Assembly (NCBI RefSeq): GCF_007954355.1
Contig: NZ_VOLR01000008.1
Coordinates: forward strand, 114,068 to 178,067
Source: Colwellia hornerae
GTDB taxonomy: Bacteria > Pseudomonadota > Gammaproteobacteria > Enterobacterales > Alteromonadaceae
DNA length: 64,000 nucleotides
Reading direction: 5' to 3'
The notes under the pieces were generated by a model. That model worked only from the letters and a program-made list of their open reading frames with translations, did no database searches and had not been told where the DNA came from. Positions 46,687 through 56,668 of the stretch are shown in pieces (position 1 is the stretch's first letter; each line of letters opens with the position of its first letter). A program made the translations under genes and the position numbers.

Positions 46687-47640
46687 ATGACTAACCAGCT
46701 TTCACAATTAAAACAGATGACCACAGTAGTTGCTGACACCGGCGATATTGAAGCGATCGCAAATTTTCAACCACAAGATGCAACCACAAACCCATCGCTA
46801 TTATTAAAAGCAGCGTCACTGGACGGTTATCAACATTTACTTACTGAAGCTGTGACATGGGCGAAAGAACAGTCATCATCTACAGAACAGCAAGTTATTG
46901 ATGCGGCTGATAAACTATCAGTATTAATTGGCTTAGAGATTTTAAAAACAGTACCTGGCCGTATTTCAACAGAAGTAGATTCGCGTTTATCTTTTGATAC
47001 ACAAGCTTCAATTGCCAAAGCGCATAAGCTTATGGCGATGTATAAAGAAGCAGGTATTAGCAACGATCGTATCCTTATTAAACTGGCATCTACTTGGGAA
47101 GGTATTAAAGCTGCAGAGCAACTAGAAAAGGTAGGCATTAACTGTAACCTAACGTTATTGTTTAGTTTTGCTCAGGCACAAGCTTGTGCAGAAGCAGGAG
47201 TTTATTTAATCTCACCTTTTGTTGGCCGTATCTTAGATTGGTACAAAAAGGATAGCGGTAAAAGTGAATACGCGGCTGATGAAGACCCTGGCGTGGTCTC
47301 GGTTACTAGCATTTATAACTATTACAAAGGTAAAGGTTATAAAACTGTAGTGATGGGCGCTAGTTTTAGAAACATCGATGAGATACGTCAACTTGCCGGT
47401 TGTGATCGTTTAACGATAAGTCCAAACCTGTTAGACGAACTATCAAAGTGTAATGAACCCCTTGAGCAAAAGTTATTTAGTGAGCAACCAACACTAGCCG
47501 CTCAGGAAAAATTATCAGAAAGTAGCTATCGCTGGGCCATGAATGAAGATGCTATGGCCACAGAAAAACTTGCTGAGGGGATCAGAAATTTCACCCTTGA
47601 CCAGATTAAATTAGAAAAACAGCTTGCAGAGTTGCTTTAA
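46687..47640 (+). CDS. tal: Transaldolase
   Basis: Transaldolase of the non-oxidative pentose phosphate pathway moves a dihydroxyacetone unit between sugar phosphates. With the ATG at 46687 it has 317 residues, the same as E. coli TalB, and the Schiff-base lysine falls at Lys132 ([12 protein letters not shown]), also the same. An ATG six bases earlier is too close to the AAGG ribosome site. It begins [20 protein letters not shown], followed by [12 protein letters not shown]. No transketolase is adjacent. Confidence 0.97.
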   Translation: MTNQLSQLKQMTTVVADTGDIEAIANFQPQDATTNPSLLLKAASLDGYQHLLTEAVTWAKEQSSSTEQQVIDAADKLSVLIGLEILKTVPGRISTEVDSRLSFDTQASIAKAHKLMAMYKEAGISNDRILIKLASTWEGIKAAEQLEKVGINCNLTLLFSFAQAQACAEAGVYLISPFVGRILDWYKKDSGKSEYAADEDPGVVSVTSIYNYYKGKGYKTVVMGASFRNIDEIRQLAGCDRLTISPNLLDELSKCNEPLEQKLFSEQPTLAAQEKLSESSYRWAMNEDAMATEKLAEGIRNFTLDQIKLEKQLAELL

Positions 47641-47788
47641 TAGCTATTATTCATACAGTTAGTTTAAAATAAAGTCTAAAATGAGTTACTTTGCCAACAG
47701 ATATTAGCCGTATTTATTGCTTTAATTATTTGCTTATCATCTTGAATGTGTTATTAAAAAGGTGCTATTAAATAAAAAGGAGTGTTCT

Positions 47789-47962
47789 ATGGATAAACTT
47801 CAACAAGTAATGGGCTCATTTGGTAAAAGACCTAAGTCCTCAGAAAGCACTAATAAGAAAAGAAAATGGCGTGAAATAGAACTGATCAAGGAAAGGTTTC
47901 AACTAGAAAAAGAACTAAAAGCGTATGAAGACTCGTTAGAGTTTATGCTGGAAGATTTCTAG
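47789..47962 (+). CDS. Small DUF3545-like protein
   Basis: This is a 57-residue basic protein, MDKLQQVMGSFGKRPK..., with the central motif KKRKWREIELIKERFQLEKE followed by an acidic end. It resembles DUF3545, a short gammaproteobacterial family of unknown function. AAAAAGGAG lies six bases before the ATG at 47789, which decides this start over the GTG at 47762. A terminator follows directly, so it is its own small transcript. Confidence 0.78.
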   Translation: MDKLQQVMGSFGKRPKSSESTNKKRKWREIELIKERFQLEKELKAYEDSLEFMLEDF

Positions 47963-47976
47963 CTTTATTTCAAATG

Positions 47977-48005
47977 AAAAAACCCAGTTTTTAACTGGGT
48001 TTTTT
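47977..48005. terminator. Bidirectional terminator between the DUF3545-like gene and the RND operon
   Basis: AAAAAACCCAGTT, a three-base loop and AACTGGGTTTTTT lie between two genes that converge here. It can serve both. Confidence 0.9.
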
Positions 48006-48045
48006 ATTGGGTTTTTTATTGCTTCAAAGACCATAAATGTAAAAG

Positions 48046-51000
48046 CTAAACTTGCTCCATAATATATCCCGTAGGCTTAACACCAAAAAATGCTTTTATC
48101 TGTTCAACAATCAAGTAGTTAACCGGCACTAAAATCAAGGTAATAAAGGTCGCGAACAAGATCCCAAAACCAAGAGAAACAGCCATAGGGATAAGAAATT
48201 GTGCTTGAGTTGATTGCTCAAAAAGTAACGGCATTAAACCAATAAAGGTGGTTAAGCTAGTCAACATAACAGGACGAAAACGTGAAGCGCCCGCGGTAAG
48301 TACGGCCTCCATAAGCTTAATACCCTCGGCTCGTTTTTTATTGATAAAATCAACTAATACCAATGAATCATTCACCACCACACCAATTAATGCCAGCATG
48401 CCCAATAAGCTCATAATGGTTAATTCCATGCCCATGATCCAGTGGCCTATAACAGCACCTATCATACCAAAAGGAATAACGCTCATTACAATAATAGGTT
48501 GTAAGTAAGACCTAAATGGAATGGCCAACAAAGCATAAATAATAAAGAAAACAAAAACTAATGCCCAAGCTAACGAGCCAAATGATTCTCGTTGCTCTTT
48601 AGCTTCACCTTCAAGCGAATGACTAACACCTGGATATTGTAAAAGAAGTTCATCCAAATAAGTTTTTAAATCAGCCTGTAATATTGTCATATTGGTGTTT
48701 TCTTTATCGACATCAGCGCTAACATTGGCGGTTCTATAACGGTCAATTCTGGAGATGGTAGATGGACTTTTTCCTGGAATAAAACGAGCAACATGAGCCA
48801 AAGGAACTGAACCACCATTTGGAGTTCCAATAAGAATATTTTCTAAATCAGCAATTGTGCGACGCTCACTCAAAGGTAAACGTACCATTACCCGAACATC
48901 GTCTCTACCACGTTGAATACGTTGAACTTGCGAGCCAAAGAACGAGCGGCGTACTTCATTAGATATACTTACCCGAGTTAGCCCTAGCGCTTTACCTTGC
49001 TCAGTTAATTCGATTTGTAGCTCTTCTTTACCGTCTGACAAACTGTCTTCTATGTCGAAAACGCTTGGGTAAGTAGCTAAACGTATCTTCACCTTATCGG
49101 TAATTTCTTTAAGAGAGTCTAAAGAGCTTGCCTTGAGTTGTACTTGGATAGGGTCTGACGAGCGACCTATCTCGGCTCTAAAGGTCATACTTTCAGCGCC
49201 AGGAATTGGCCCAATGAGCTCCCGCCATTCTCGAACTAACTGTGTTGAGCCAATTGATAAGCTTCTAGACTCTGGTGGCGTTATCTCAAAACGAACACTG
49301 CCTTGATTGGTTGTGCCGCCTCTGCCGCCCGTTGTTGCCAAAATATTAATGATGATACTTTCATTGGTCGCCTCATCAATATATTTCTCACGTAATTCTT
49401 CTGCTTTCTCTGTCATTTTTAAGATATGTTTATTCGTTACCTCAAATGGTGATCCTGCTGGTAAGGTCAATGAAGCTCTTACCGTCTCACTGGGTATTCT
49501 TGGAAAGAAGATAAATTTAGTCCAGCCACTCATCACCAAAGTAATGATAATTAAGAAAACACCTACAAAACCAAAAAACGTTGCGGTTTTAAAGTTAATG
49601 GCTTTTTTTAACAAAGGCTGATAATAACGTAAAATTGTGTTTTCAAAGCCATCCGCAAAGCGTTGTTGTAGTTGACTAAATTTAGAGGTTTTTGTTTTTT
49701 GACTGCGCAGTTTTAAATGCTTTAAATGTGACGGTAAAACAAATTTTGACTCGATTAAAGAAAACAATAAAACAGGAATAACAATGACCGGGATTTGTGC
49801 AAACAATGCCCCCCGCGCTCCTTCAATAAATGCCAGCGGTAAAAATGCGGCAATAGTGGTTAACACGCCAAAAGTAACCGGCGTAGCCACTTCTTCCGTA
49901 CCTCTTATCGCCGCCTCTTCCCCCGACTTAGCGGTTTTTAAATGGGTATAAATATTTTCTCCGGTGACAATGGCGTCATCAACGACAATACCGAGTACTA
50001 AAATAAATCCAAATAGGCTCATGACATTTAGTGTTATACCAAAAAAAGGCATTGCTATAAAAGCACCCATAAATGAAATCGGAATGCCAATAAAAACCCA
50101 AAAGGCGATAGACGGGCGTAAAAACAAACTCAATAATGCCAATACTAAAATACCACCTTGCAGCGCACTTGTTGTTAACGTTGCAATACGGTTTTTTACA
50201 ATTTGAGAGTCGTCATCCCAATAACTTAACTCTACACCTATTGGCACATTTTCTTGCTGTTCATCAATATAATCTTTTACTGCATCGGCAACGTCGATGG
50301 CGCTTTGTGGACCAATACGATAGATGTCGATAAAGGCGGCTTGCTTACCATTAAAGCGAGTTCTGACCGGGGTTTCTTCAAAAGCATCAGTGATCAGCGC
50401 AATATCAGACAAACGTAAAATAGAACCATCGGTATGAGTCTTTATCGCGATATCAGAAAATTCATTTTTACGATAAGCTTGCCCTTTTGACAATAATAGA
50501 ACATCTCCTCCGTCGGTTCTTAGATTACCGGCAGAAACATCTGTACTAGAATTATTTATCGCGGCTGACACTTGCGAGATAGTTAAGTTATATTGTTGTA
50601 ATTTATCTTGAGGTATTTCAATAGAGATTTCGTAGTTGCGAACACCGCTCAGTTCAGCCTGAGTAATTGCTGGTATTTTTAACAACTCGTCACGGACTTT
50701 CTCTGCGTACTCTCGCGTTTCTTTTTCACCATAAATACTTGCGACACTAACTGAAATAACTTCTCTTTTTCGAGTTGCTAACGACACTACCGGTTTTTCA
50801 GCATCTGCTGGAAAAGTATTGATAGTATCGACACGACTTTTAATATCAGCCAAAACTTCTCGTGCATCGTAACCACTTTCAACTTCGATATTTACCGCTG
50901 AAGAGCCCTCAGATGAACGACTAGCGATTTGCTTAATACCTTCTAAGTCTTGTATCGCCTCTTCTATGCGAATAGAAATACTTTTTTCAATATCTTCTGG

Positions 51001-51162
51001 CGTAGCGCCACGTAACGAGACATTCACATTGATACGGTCAGAGGCAAATGAAGGGAAAACCTCAACCGGTATCCGCACAGAGAGACTAAATAAACCTAAA
51101 ATTAAAATAGTAATTAATAACAGATTCGCCGCTACGTGATTTCGAGCAAACCAGGCGATCAT
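48046..51162 (-). CDS. RND efflux pump inner-membrane permease
   Basis: This is an AcrB-type proton-driven pump of 1038 residues. It has the first membrane helix at 10-30, two large periplasmic loops, and 12 membrane helices in two repeats. The proton-relay pair DD lies in LVLGIVVDDAIVTGENIYTH in helix 4. The closing repeats read LLGMLALIGVVVNDSLVLVD and SRFRPVMLTSLTTFIGLMPL. Its ATG lies inside the end of the adaptor gene (4-base overlap). Whether it exports drugs, solvents or a metabolite cannot be told from the sequence. No regulator gene is next to it. Confidence 0.93.
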   Translation of the reverse strand: MIAWFARNHVAANLLLITILILGLFSLSVRIPVEVFPSFASDRINVNVSLRGATPEDIEKSISIRIEEAIQDLEGIKQIASRSSEGSSAVNIEVESGYDAREVLADIKSRVDTINTFPADAEKPVVSLATRKREVISVSVASIYGEKETREYAEKVRDELLKIPAITQAELSGVRNYEISIEIPQDKLQQYNLTISQVSAAINNSSTDVSAGNLRTDGGDVLLLSKGQAYRKNEFSDIAIKTHTDGSILRLSDIALITDAFEETPVRTRFNGKQAAFIDIYRIGPQSAIDVADAVKDYIDEQQENVPIGVELSYWDDDSQIVKNRIATLTTSALQGGILVLALLSLFLRPSIAFWVFIGIPISFMGAFIAMPFFGITLNVMSLFGFILVLGIVVDDAIVTGENIYTHLKTAKSGEEAAIRGTEEVATPVTFGVLTTIAAFLPLAFIEGARGALFAQIPVIVIPVLLFSLIESKFVLPSHLKHLKLRSQKTKTSKFSQLQQRFADGFENTILRYYQPLLKKAINFKTATFFGFVGVFLIIITLVMSGWTKFIFFPRIPSETVRASLTLPAGSPFEVTNKHILKMTEKAEELREKYIDEATNESIIINILATTGGRGGTTNQGSVRFEITPPESRSLSIGSTQLVREWRELIGPIPGAESMTFRAEIGRSSDPIQVQLKASSLDSLKEITDKVKIRLATYPSVFDIEDSLSDGKEELQIELTEQGKALGLTRVSISNEVRRSFFGSQVQRIQRGRDDVRVMVRLPLSERRTIADLENILIGTPNGGSVPLAHVARFIPGKSPSTISRIDRYRTANVSADVDKENTNMTILQADLKTYLDELLLQYPGVSHSLEGEAKEQRESFGSLAWALVFVFFIIYALLAIPFRSYLQPIIVMSVIPFGMIGAVIGHWIMGMELTIMSLLGMLALIGVVVNDSLVLVDFINKKRAEGIKLMEAVLTAGASRFRPVMLTSLTTFIGLMPLLFEQSTQAQFLIPMAVSLGFGILFATFITLILVPVNYLIVEQIKAFFGVKPTGYIMEQV

Positions 51163-52451
51163 TGTGCTTCACCCTTTGATCTTTTAATACCTTTAAGTTT
51201 TGCCTTATTTTGCAGAACTTCTTGATTTTTTTGTGCTGCTTTACTTGGGGCTTTTCCTTCAATGGCTACGGGAGTTCCAGAGCTGACCTGTCCTAAAGAA
51301 GTTAGCACAAGTTCATCTCCAGCAACGAGCCCAGACTCAACAATTGACTGTTTACCGTTCTGCCACCCAAGGAGAACCTCTTTACGAATTAATAAACCAT
51401 TTTCAACTGTATAGACATAGCTTCCCTGATAAATAACATTACTGGGAATAACCAAAACGTTGCTTAGTTCTTTTGCTGTTATTTGGGCAGTAACATATTG
51501 ACCTATTTTTATCGGTGATCCCAAAGAGGTTGTTGCATCATAGGGGCGATTAATTTGTGCAACAACATAGAGCTGCTGCGACTGTTCGTCGATAGCACTT
51601 TCGGTGCGAATTATTTTTCCATGCCATGATTGATGACCAATTAAATCTGAGGTTATTTTTACATCGTCCTTATTACCTTGTTCACCAATATATCGATACT
51701 CTTCCGGTAAATTAATCAAAGAAAGGTCTTTATTATTAATCGGTAAGCGAATTTCTACATAATCAACAGCAAAAATGGTGGCAAGTTGACTGTTATTGGT
51801 AACAACTTGCCCAATATCGACTTGTTTTTTCAAAATTCGCCCCGCATAAGGTGCCACTATTTGGGTGCGTTCTAACGATAGCTTGGCTTTATCTAATTGC
51901 GCTTGTGCAGAAAGTACATTTGCTTTTGCTGACTCAAGTTGTGGCTGTCGTAACACTAAAATACCGGCTACTTTACCATTTCCCAAACGTTGCCAGTCGG
52001 CTTTTGCTTGTTGCACTCTGGCTTTTTCTTCAAGTAATACTTGGTTGGCCGATAAAAGATTTGCTTGTGATACTTTTACTTCTGACTGGTGATCTCGGTC
52101 ATCCAGTTGTACTAAAACATCACCTTTTTCAAAAAAACCACCGTCACGAAATTGGCTACTGACTTGAGTAATTTGACCAGCAACCTGTGAAAAAAGTATA
52201 CTTTGCGTGCGAGGTTTTACTGTACCAAAACTTTCCACCATGACTTGATAACGTTGCGGCGCTAGAATCTTTGTTGCTACTGTCATCTGTGGCGCTTTTG
52301 AAGCTTTAGCCTTTTTGGCTTGTGGTGGGTTACTATAAATCAACGCGACTAATGATAATGTAACGCCAATAATAACAGTTAAAATGATCAGCTTTTTTAT
52401 CATGCTTGGTTTTTGTGTTATTTCTGTAGGTAAACTAGGTTGTGAAGACAT
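51159..52451 (-). CDS. RND efflux periplasmic adaptor (membrane fusion protein)
   Basis: The adaptor links the RND permease to the outer-membrane channel. It has 430 residues: an N-terminal membrane anchor (about 18-41), a lipoyl/barrel-sandwich region with SFGTVKPRTQSILFSQVAGQ and LVQLDDRDHQSEVKVSQANL, an alpha-helical hairpin (about 125-195), and a beta-barrel domain. It is 2 bases after the channel gene and overlaps the permease by 4 bases. Confidence 0.92.
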   Translation of the reverse strand: MSSQPSLPTEITQKPSMIKKLIILTVIIGVTLSLVALIYSNPPQAKKAKASKAPQMTVATKILAPQRYQVMVESFGTVKPRTQSILFSQVAGQITQVSSQFRDGGFFEKGDVLVQLDDRDHQSEVKVSQANLLSANQVLLEEKARVQQAKADWQRLGNGKVAGILVLRQPQLESAKANVLSAQAQLDKAKLSLERTQIVAPYAGRILKKQVDIGQVVTNNSQLATIFAVDYVEIRLPINNKDLSLINLPEEYRYIGEQGNKDDVKITSDLIGHQSWHGKIIRTESAIDEQSQQLYVVAQINRPYDATTSLGSPIKIGQYVTAQITAKELSNVLVIPSNVIYQGSYVYTVENGLLIRKEVLLGWQNGKQSIVESGLVAGDELVLTSLGQVSSGTPVAIEGKAPSKAAQKNQEVLQNKAKLKGIKRSKGEAQ

Positions 52452-52453
52452 TA

Positions 52454-53878
52454 TTATTCAGCCTTTGGATTAATAGTAGTGGCGGTTTTATCAGACACAG
52501 TGAAGTCACCACCGAGTGCTAAATGTAGTTGTATGCGATTAGCAATCAAACGATTTTTAAGTTTTATTAAGGTACTTTGTGCGTCAAACGATCGTGATTG
52601 TGCATCAAGTACTGTGGTGTAATTAACTAAACCACTTTGGTATTGTTCAAAAGAAAGTGTCGCGGCAACTTTGGCGTTTTCTTGTGCAGCCAACATGCTT
52701 TTATAGCTATTTTTTAAACTTTTTTCTTGGGTCACTACATTCTCAACCTCAGTAAAGGCATTATATAAGTGCTCAAGATATTGCTGTTCGTTTTGTTTCA
52801 ACGCTAACCGCGCTTGCTCTTCATTAGCAGCCAAGCGGCCAGCATTAAATACAGGTGCAGAAATATTTCCCAACAAGGACCATGCTAACGATGCCCCTGA
52901 TAGCAAGTCATCGATAGCAATGCCACTGTCTCCTACCGACGCTGTAAAACTTAGGCTTGGAAAACGTTGTTTGTGTGCATAAGCGAGGCCAGCATCTTTA
53001 GCAAGCAGTAAATACCAACTAGACTTTAATTTAGGCTTTCTGCTAATAAGCTCTGATGGCAGTCCTAGCGGAATATCAGAGGTTAGTAGCGGTAAATCAG
53101 CCTCAACTAACAATGTTCCTGTGGGATACTCACCGACTAAACGTTCTAGTTGTCTAATTAACTGAGTTTTTACCGCTTTTTGTTCCCAAACACGCGTTAA
53201 CTCATTGTTTAGCTCATTACGTGTCAGGTAAACATCAAGAGCTTCACTTAAGCCACTGTTATAACCTGATTCAATAATGTCTAAATTTTGTTGGGAGTTT
53301 TTTACACGACTTTGATAAAGTGACAATAATTTTTCCGCCTCAACAACCGCGAACCATGTGGTGACAACATCAACCACTAATTGCTGTTTACTTTGTTCAA
53401 AGCTCGACTGCTCAGCCATAAACGTTAAGTTAGCTTGTTGGTCAGCGGCAGAGAGTTTCCCCCATAAATCAAGCTCATAAGTTAAATTCAAATTAACTGC
53501 GCTCGAATTAGCGTAAGTACCAGAGTCATTGTATTTATTTCGACCCGAACGCAAAGACAAATCAAGCGATGGCCAAAGCGTACTGCCAGAAATGATCATT
53601 TGTTGCTTTTGTATTTCAACATTATATGCTTGAATTTTTAATTGGTGATTCGATGCTAGTGCTGTTCTCACTAGTTGTTGAACTTGAGGACTATCAAGCT
53701 GTTCTAGCCAGTTATTTTCAACCTGAAGGTTTTGTTCACTTTCTTGCCAAGTTGCAGGTAAGTCAATTTTTCTGATATTTTTATCAAGCTCAGAAGTACT
53801 CGAGCAAGCCAACAACATGGTTGTTGCTATAACAATCATAACACTGTGTTTGATATGTATTCGAAAACGGTTTTCCAT
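52454..53878 (-). CDS. Outer-membrane efflux channel lipoprotein (TolC/NodT type)
   Basis: This is the outer-membrane factor of the tripartite pump. It has 474 residues. The signal sequence ends in a lipobox, MLLACSS (Cys25), so it is lipid-anchored. Two OEP repeats follow (about 70-255 and 275-455) with TYELDLWGKLSAADQQANLT and SAPVFNAGRLAANEEQARLA. It is the first gene of the three-gene operon, transcribed before the adaptor and the permease. Confidence 0.92.
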   Translation of the reverse strand: MENRFRIHIKHSVMIVIATTMLLACSSTSELDKNIRKIDLPATWQESEQNLQVENNWLEQLDSPQVQQLVRTALASNHQLKIQAYNVEIQKQQMIISGSTLWPSLDLSLRSGRNKYNDSGTYANSSAVNLNLTYELDLWGKLSAADQQANLTFMAEQSSFEQSKQQLVVDVVTTWFAVVEAEKLLSLYQSRVKNSQQNLDIIESGYNSGLSEALDVYLTRNELNNELTRVWEQKAVKTQLIRQLERLVGEYPTGTLLVEADLPLLTSDIPLGLPSELISRKPKLKSSWYLLLAKDAGLAYAHKQRFPSLSFTASVGDSGIAIDDLLSGASLAWSLLGNISAPVFNAGRLAANEEQARLALKQNEQQYLEHLYNAFTEVENVVTQEKSLKNSYKSMLAAQENAKVAATLSFEQYQSGLVNYTTVLDAQSRSFDAQSTLIKLKNRLIANRIQLHLALGGDFTVSDKTATTINPKAE

Positions 53879-54073
53879 AAAAATGAAACCACTTATAGTA
53901 TTTTTAATACATTAATTGTAATCAATATTAATAAAAGACTGTAATGACTTTACAAAAGTTTACTTTCAGAAAGTTTACTGCGATGAATAGCCTGAATAAA
54001 ACGGTGAGTGGTGATACTTTCTAATGTCGGTTATTAAAATAGCGACTAAGTAAACGTCAAGAATGCGCTTAGC

Positions 54074-54328
54074 TCAGTAAAAAATAGTTAACATGATTAA
54101 CGATGGGAATATCACAAAGTAAGTTTTCATCATTAGTCTTAAATACCTATGTGCGCCTTTAAGTTCCATAAAGTGATCAATAACGACGATACCTTTGCAC
54201 ATTACCGTTATTGCGACTAAAACACTGACAATTGCCGTTGACTGAAAATTTTCACCTAAAAAAGTGTTAAGTAAAGTGATTAAAATTAATACCATTAAGT
54301 AGTATTCTAGTTTGCCGAGACCTTTCAT
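54074..54328 (-). CDS. Cytochrome oxidase subunit IV-like (NorF-like) membrane protein
   Basis: This 84-residue protein has about three membrane helices (9-27, 31-50, 66-82) and the central sequence GIVVIDHFMELKGAHRYLRL, typical of prokaryotic COX4/NorF-type small subunits. It follows the subunit III-like gene by 9 bases. No catalytic subunit (I/NorB) lies near, so its partner must be elsewhere. NorF-like is the best fit given the neighbour, but CoxIV-like is possible. Confidence 0.72.
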   Translation of the reverse strand: MKGLGKLEYYLMVLILITLLNTFLGENFQSTAIVSVLVAITVMCKGIVVIDHFMELKGAHRYLRLMMKTYFVIFPSLIMLTIFY

Positions 54329-54337
54329 ATTGCAACG

Positions 54338-54958
54338 CTACCTTAATACATATAATAATGGAAAAATCAAAATCCACATCAAATCAATCATATGCCAATA
54401 AACAGCAAGTGCCTCTAAACCTGAATGATTTGTTGCTGAATATGCCCCTTTTCTTAATCTAAAGATCACCCATAATATGGCGCATGCTGCCCACCCCACA
54501 TGTAAGAAATGATTAAACGTCATATAATAATAGACAGTGAAAAATTCATTGGTGCTAGTGCTATACCCTTGTAGGTCATTCCAGTGGAACTCCCAGGTTT
54601 TTAAGCATAAGTAACTACAACCACAAAGTAGAGCAAGCCATAAAAAGCGTTCACATTTCACTAAATTATTCATTCGAATATTGGCCATTGCCTTGGCCAT
54701 AAAATAGCTACTAGACAATAAAACAATAGTATTCAATACACCAATAGTGGTATGTAAACTTTGCGGGCCAAGAGAGAATACTGCCGGATAATAAAATTTA
54801 GCAATAAAATAGGCGCTAAAGAAAATACCAAATTCGGTTAATTCGGATAATATTCCCACCCAGATAGGGATGTTGCCCGGTACTCGTCCAGCTTTTTTTT
54901 CACTCCATGAGGCGAAAAAAATTCCTAAGGGTACATAGGTTTGCTTTGTACTCATCAT
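54338..54958 (-). CDS. Heme-copper oxidase subunit III-like protein (NorE-like)
   Basis: This 206-residue membrane protein has about five to six helices: WVGILSELTEFGIFFSAYF (about 32-50), THFL-type loops, and the closing sequence LEALAVYWHMIDLMWILIFP, the signature of the COX3/NorE family. At this length it matches NorE rather than full CoxC. It precedes a NorF-like gene in the same transcript. NorE and NorF assist nitric oxide reductase in denitrifiers; here they stand alone, so their partner is not visible. Confidence 0.82.
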   Translation of the reverse strand: MMSTKQTYVPLGIFFASWSEKKAGRVPGNIPIWVGILSELTEFGIFFSAYFIAKFYYPAVFSLGPQSLHTTIGVLNTIVLLSSSYFMAKAMANIRMNNLVKCERFLWLALLCGCSYLCLKTWEFHWNDLQGYSTSTNEFFTVYYYMTFNHFLHVGWAACAILWVIFRLRKGAYSATNHSGLEALAVYWHMIDLMWILIFPLLYVLR

Positions 54959-55084
54959 TATTGAGTTCTAGTGATATCAAGGACGATATTTATAACATAA
55001 TGCTAAAAGAGAAAGTTTGATATAAAACGGGAATCTAGCAAAGTGATACTAATTTTATTGATAATAGATATTCTTTAAAACAAA

Positions 55085-55110
55085 AAAGCCCACAATAACT
55101 TGTGGGCTTT
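55085..55110 (-). terminator. Terminator after tRNA-Phe
   Basis: Read on the minus strand, AAAGCCCACAA, a four-base loop, TTGTGGGCTTT and a T run lie 23 bases after the tRNA 3' end. Confidence 0.88.
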
Positions 55111-55132
55111 CGCGTCTCAATTAAGAGAAATA

Positions 55133-55208
55133 TGGTGCCTTGACCCGGAATCGAACCAGGGACACGAGGATTTTCAATCCTCTGCTCTACCGACTGAGCT
55201 ATCAAGGC
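55133..55208 (-). tRNA. tRNA-Phe (anticodon GAA)
   Basis: Read on the minus strand, a 76-base cloverleaf starts GCCTTGA and ends TCAAGGCACCA, so CCA is encoded. The anticodon stem GAGGA/TCCTC holds loop TTGAAAA with anticodon GAA. The T arm contains GGTTCGATTCC. It stands alone between the oxidase-like genes and the pit operon. Confidence 0.97.
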
Positions 55209-55242
55209 AGTTTGAGATTCTAATGAACGTCAAAGAGGCGTT

Positions 55243-55271
55243 ATAATATAGGGTAATAGTGGTTCAGGCAA
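55243..55271 (-). promoter_or_regulatory. Sigma-70 promoter of tRNA-Phe
   Basis: On the minus strand, TTGCCT, a 17-base spacer and TATTAT lie about 35 bases before the tRNA 5' end. Confidence 0.55.
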
Positions 55272-55341
55272 GCATTACCTAAGCACTTTTTAATTATATA
55301 ACGGTTAGTGCTAAAAGTTTACAAATTCAATACTTTTAATA

Positions 55342-55369
55342 AAAAAACCAGCATCACTGCTGGTTTTTT
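55342..55369 (-). terminator. Terminator after pit
   Basis: Read on the minus strand, AAAAAACCAGCA, a four-base loop and TGCTGGTTTTTT lie 25 bases after the stop of the phosphate permease gene. Confidence 0.88.
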
Positions 55370-55393
55370 AAAAAGTAAATTTTCTCAGTGAGC

Positions 55394-56659
55394 TTAGGTG
55401 AAAATTGCCACCATTCCCCAGAAGAAAAGAATTGATAAACCGGCGCCAACCGGTAAGGTAACAACCCAAGAGACGACAATGTTACGTACAACCGTTAAGT
55501 TGATTGCCGCAATGCCACGTGCCATTCCGACACCTAGCACAGCACCTACTAATGTTTGTGTGGTTGAGATAGGTAAACCGGTACCTGAAGCGATAACCAC
55601 CGTACATGCCGCCGCTAATTCAGCTGCGAAGCCACGACTTGGTGTTAAATGCGTAATGCCGTTACCTATGGTTGCAATAACTCGGTGACCAAATAAGGCA
55701 AGACCAGCAACAATACCAAAACCACCTAGTGGTAAAATCCACCATGCAATAGCTGATTTAGCTGCAATTTGACCTTCATTACCAACAATACTTACTACTG
55801 CAGCCAATGGACCAATCGCATTAGCAACGTCGTTTGAACCATGAGCAAATGCCATTGCACAGGCAGTAACAATCATTAATACCGCAAATACTTTTTCTAC
55901 GTTGGCATAGTGTGTTTTCTTTGCCGCTGTTTCATCAAATTTTAAACGGTTGATAAAGATCTTACCGATAAGCGCTACAAAAGCGGCAACAATAAATGCG
56001 TATAAGAAACCTTCGCCTGAACCTATGTCTAAGCCTAAATGCTTCAAACCTTTTTTAATGGTGACTAGCGCTAAAACAAAACCCGCTAAAAACATATAAA
56101 TGGGTACATAACGCTTCGCTTGAACTAAAGGATTGTCAGTATCAAAAATTAATTTCTGTGCACTATTAAAAATAATAAACGCGATAATACCCGAGATAAG
56201 AGGTGTAACTATCCAACTACCTACAATACCGATAACCTTGGCCCATTCAACAGCATCAACACTAACACCGACGGCAGCAAAACCAACAATAGCGCCAACG
56301 ATTGAGTGCGTTGTCGATACTGGCCAACCTAGAATAGAAGCAATAAGCAACCAAGTTGCCGCAGCAAACAATGCTGAGATCATACCAAAAACGAGCAGTT
56401 CCGGGCTATCGACGAAATAGGCTGCATCAATAATGCCTTTACGTATGGTTGAAGTCACTTCACCACCCGCTAAATATGCACCCGCAAATTCAAAAATCAT
56501 CGCTATAATAATAGCTTGTTTAATCGTTAGCGCTTTAGAGCCAACTGATGTACCCATTGCGTTAGCGACATCGTTTGCACCAATGCCCCACGCCATAAAG
56601 AAGCCAACAACGCCGGCAATAATGACCAACATAGGGCCATGTGTTAATAATATATCCAT
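55394..56659 (-). CDS. pit: Inorganic phosphate transporter, Pit family
   Basis: Pit is a low-affinity, proton-coupled phosphate permease that carries metal-phosphate. It has 421 residues and about ten membrane helices. The two inverted signatures are clear: GANDVANAMGTSVGSKALT near the N-terminus and AHGSNDVANAIGPLAAVVSI in the second half, with GWPVSTTHSIVGAIVG and GLPISTTQTLVGAVLG paired to them. It is 9 bases after its DUF47 partner. Confidence 0.96.
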   Translation of the reverse strand: MDILLTHGPMLVIIAGVVGFFMAWGIGANDVANAMGTSVGSKALTIKQAIIIAMIFEFAGAYLAGGEVTSTIRKGIIDAAYFVDSPELLVFGMISALFAAATWLLIASILGWPVSTTHSIVGAIVGFAAVGVSVDAVEWAKVIGIVGSWIVTPLISGIIAFIIFNSAQKLIFDTDNPLVQAKRYVPIYMFLAGFVLALVTIKKGLKHLGLDIGSGEGFLYAFIVAAFVALIGKIFINRLKFDETAAKKTHYANVEKVFAVLMIVTACAMAFAHGSNDVANAIGPLAAVVSIVGNEGQIAAKSAIAWWILPLGGFGIVAGLALFGHRVIATIGNGITHLTPSRGFAAELAAACTVVIASGTGLPISTTQTLVGAVLGVGMARGIAAINLTVVRNIVVSWVVTLPVGAGLSILFFWGMVAIFT

Positions 56660-56668
56660 GAGTAACCC

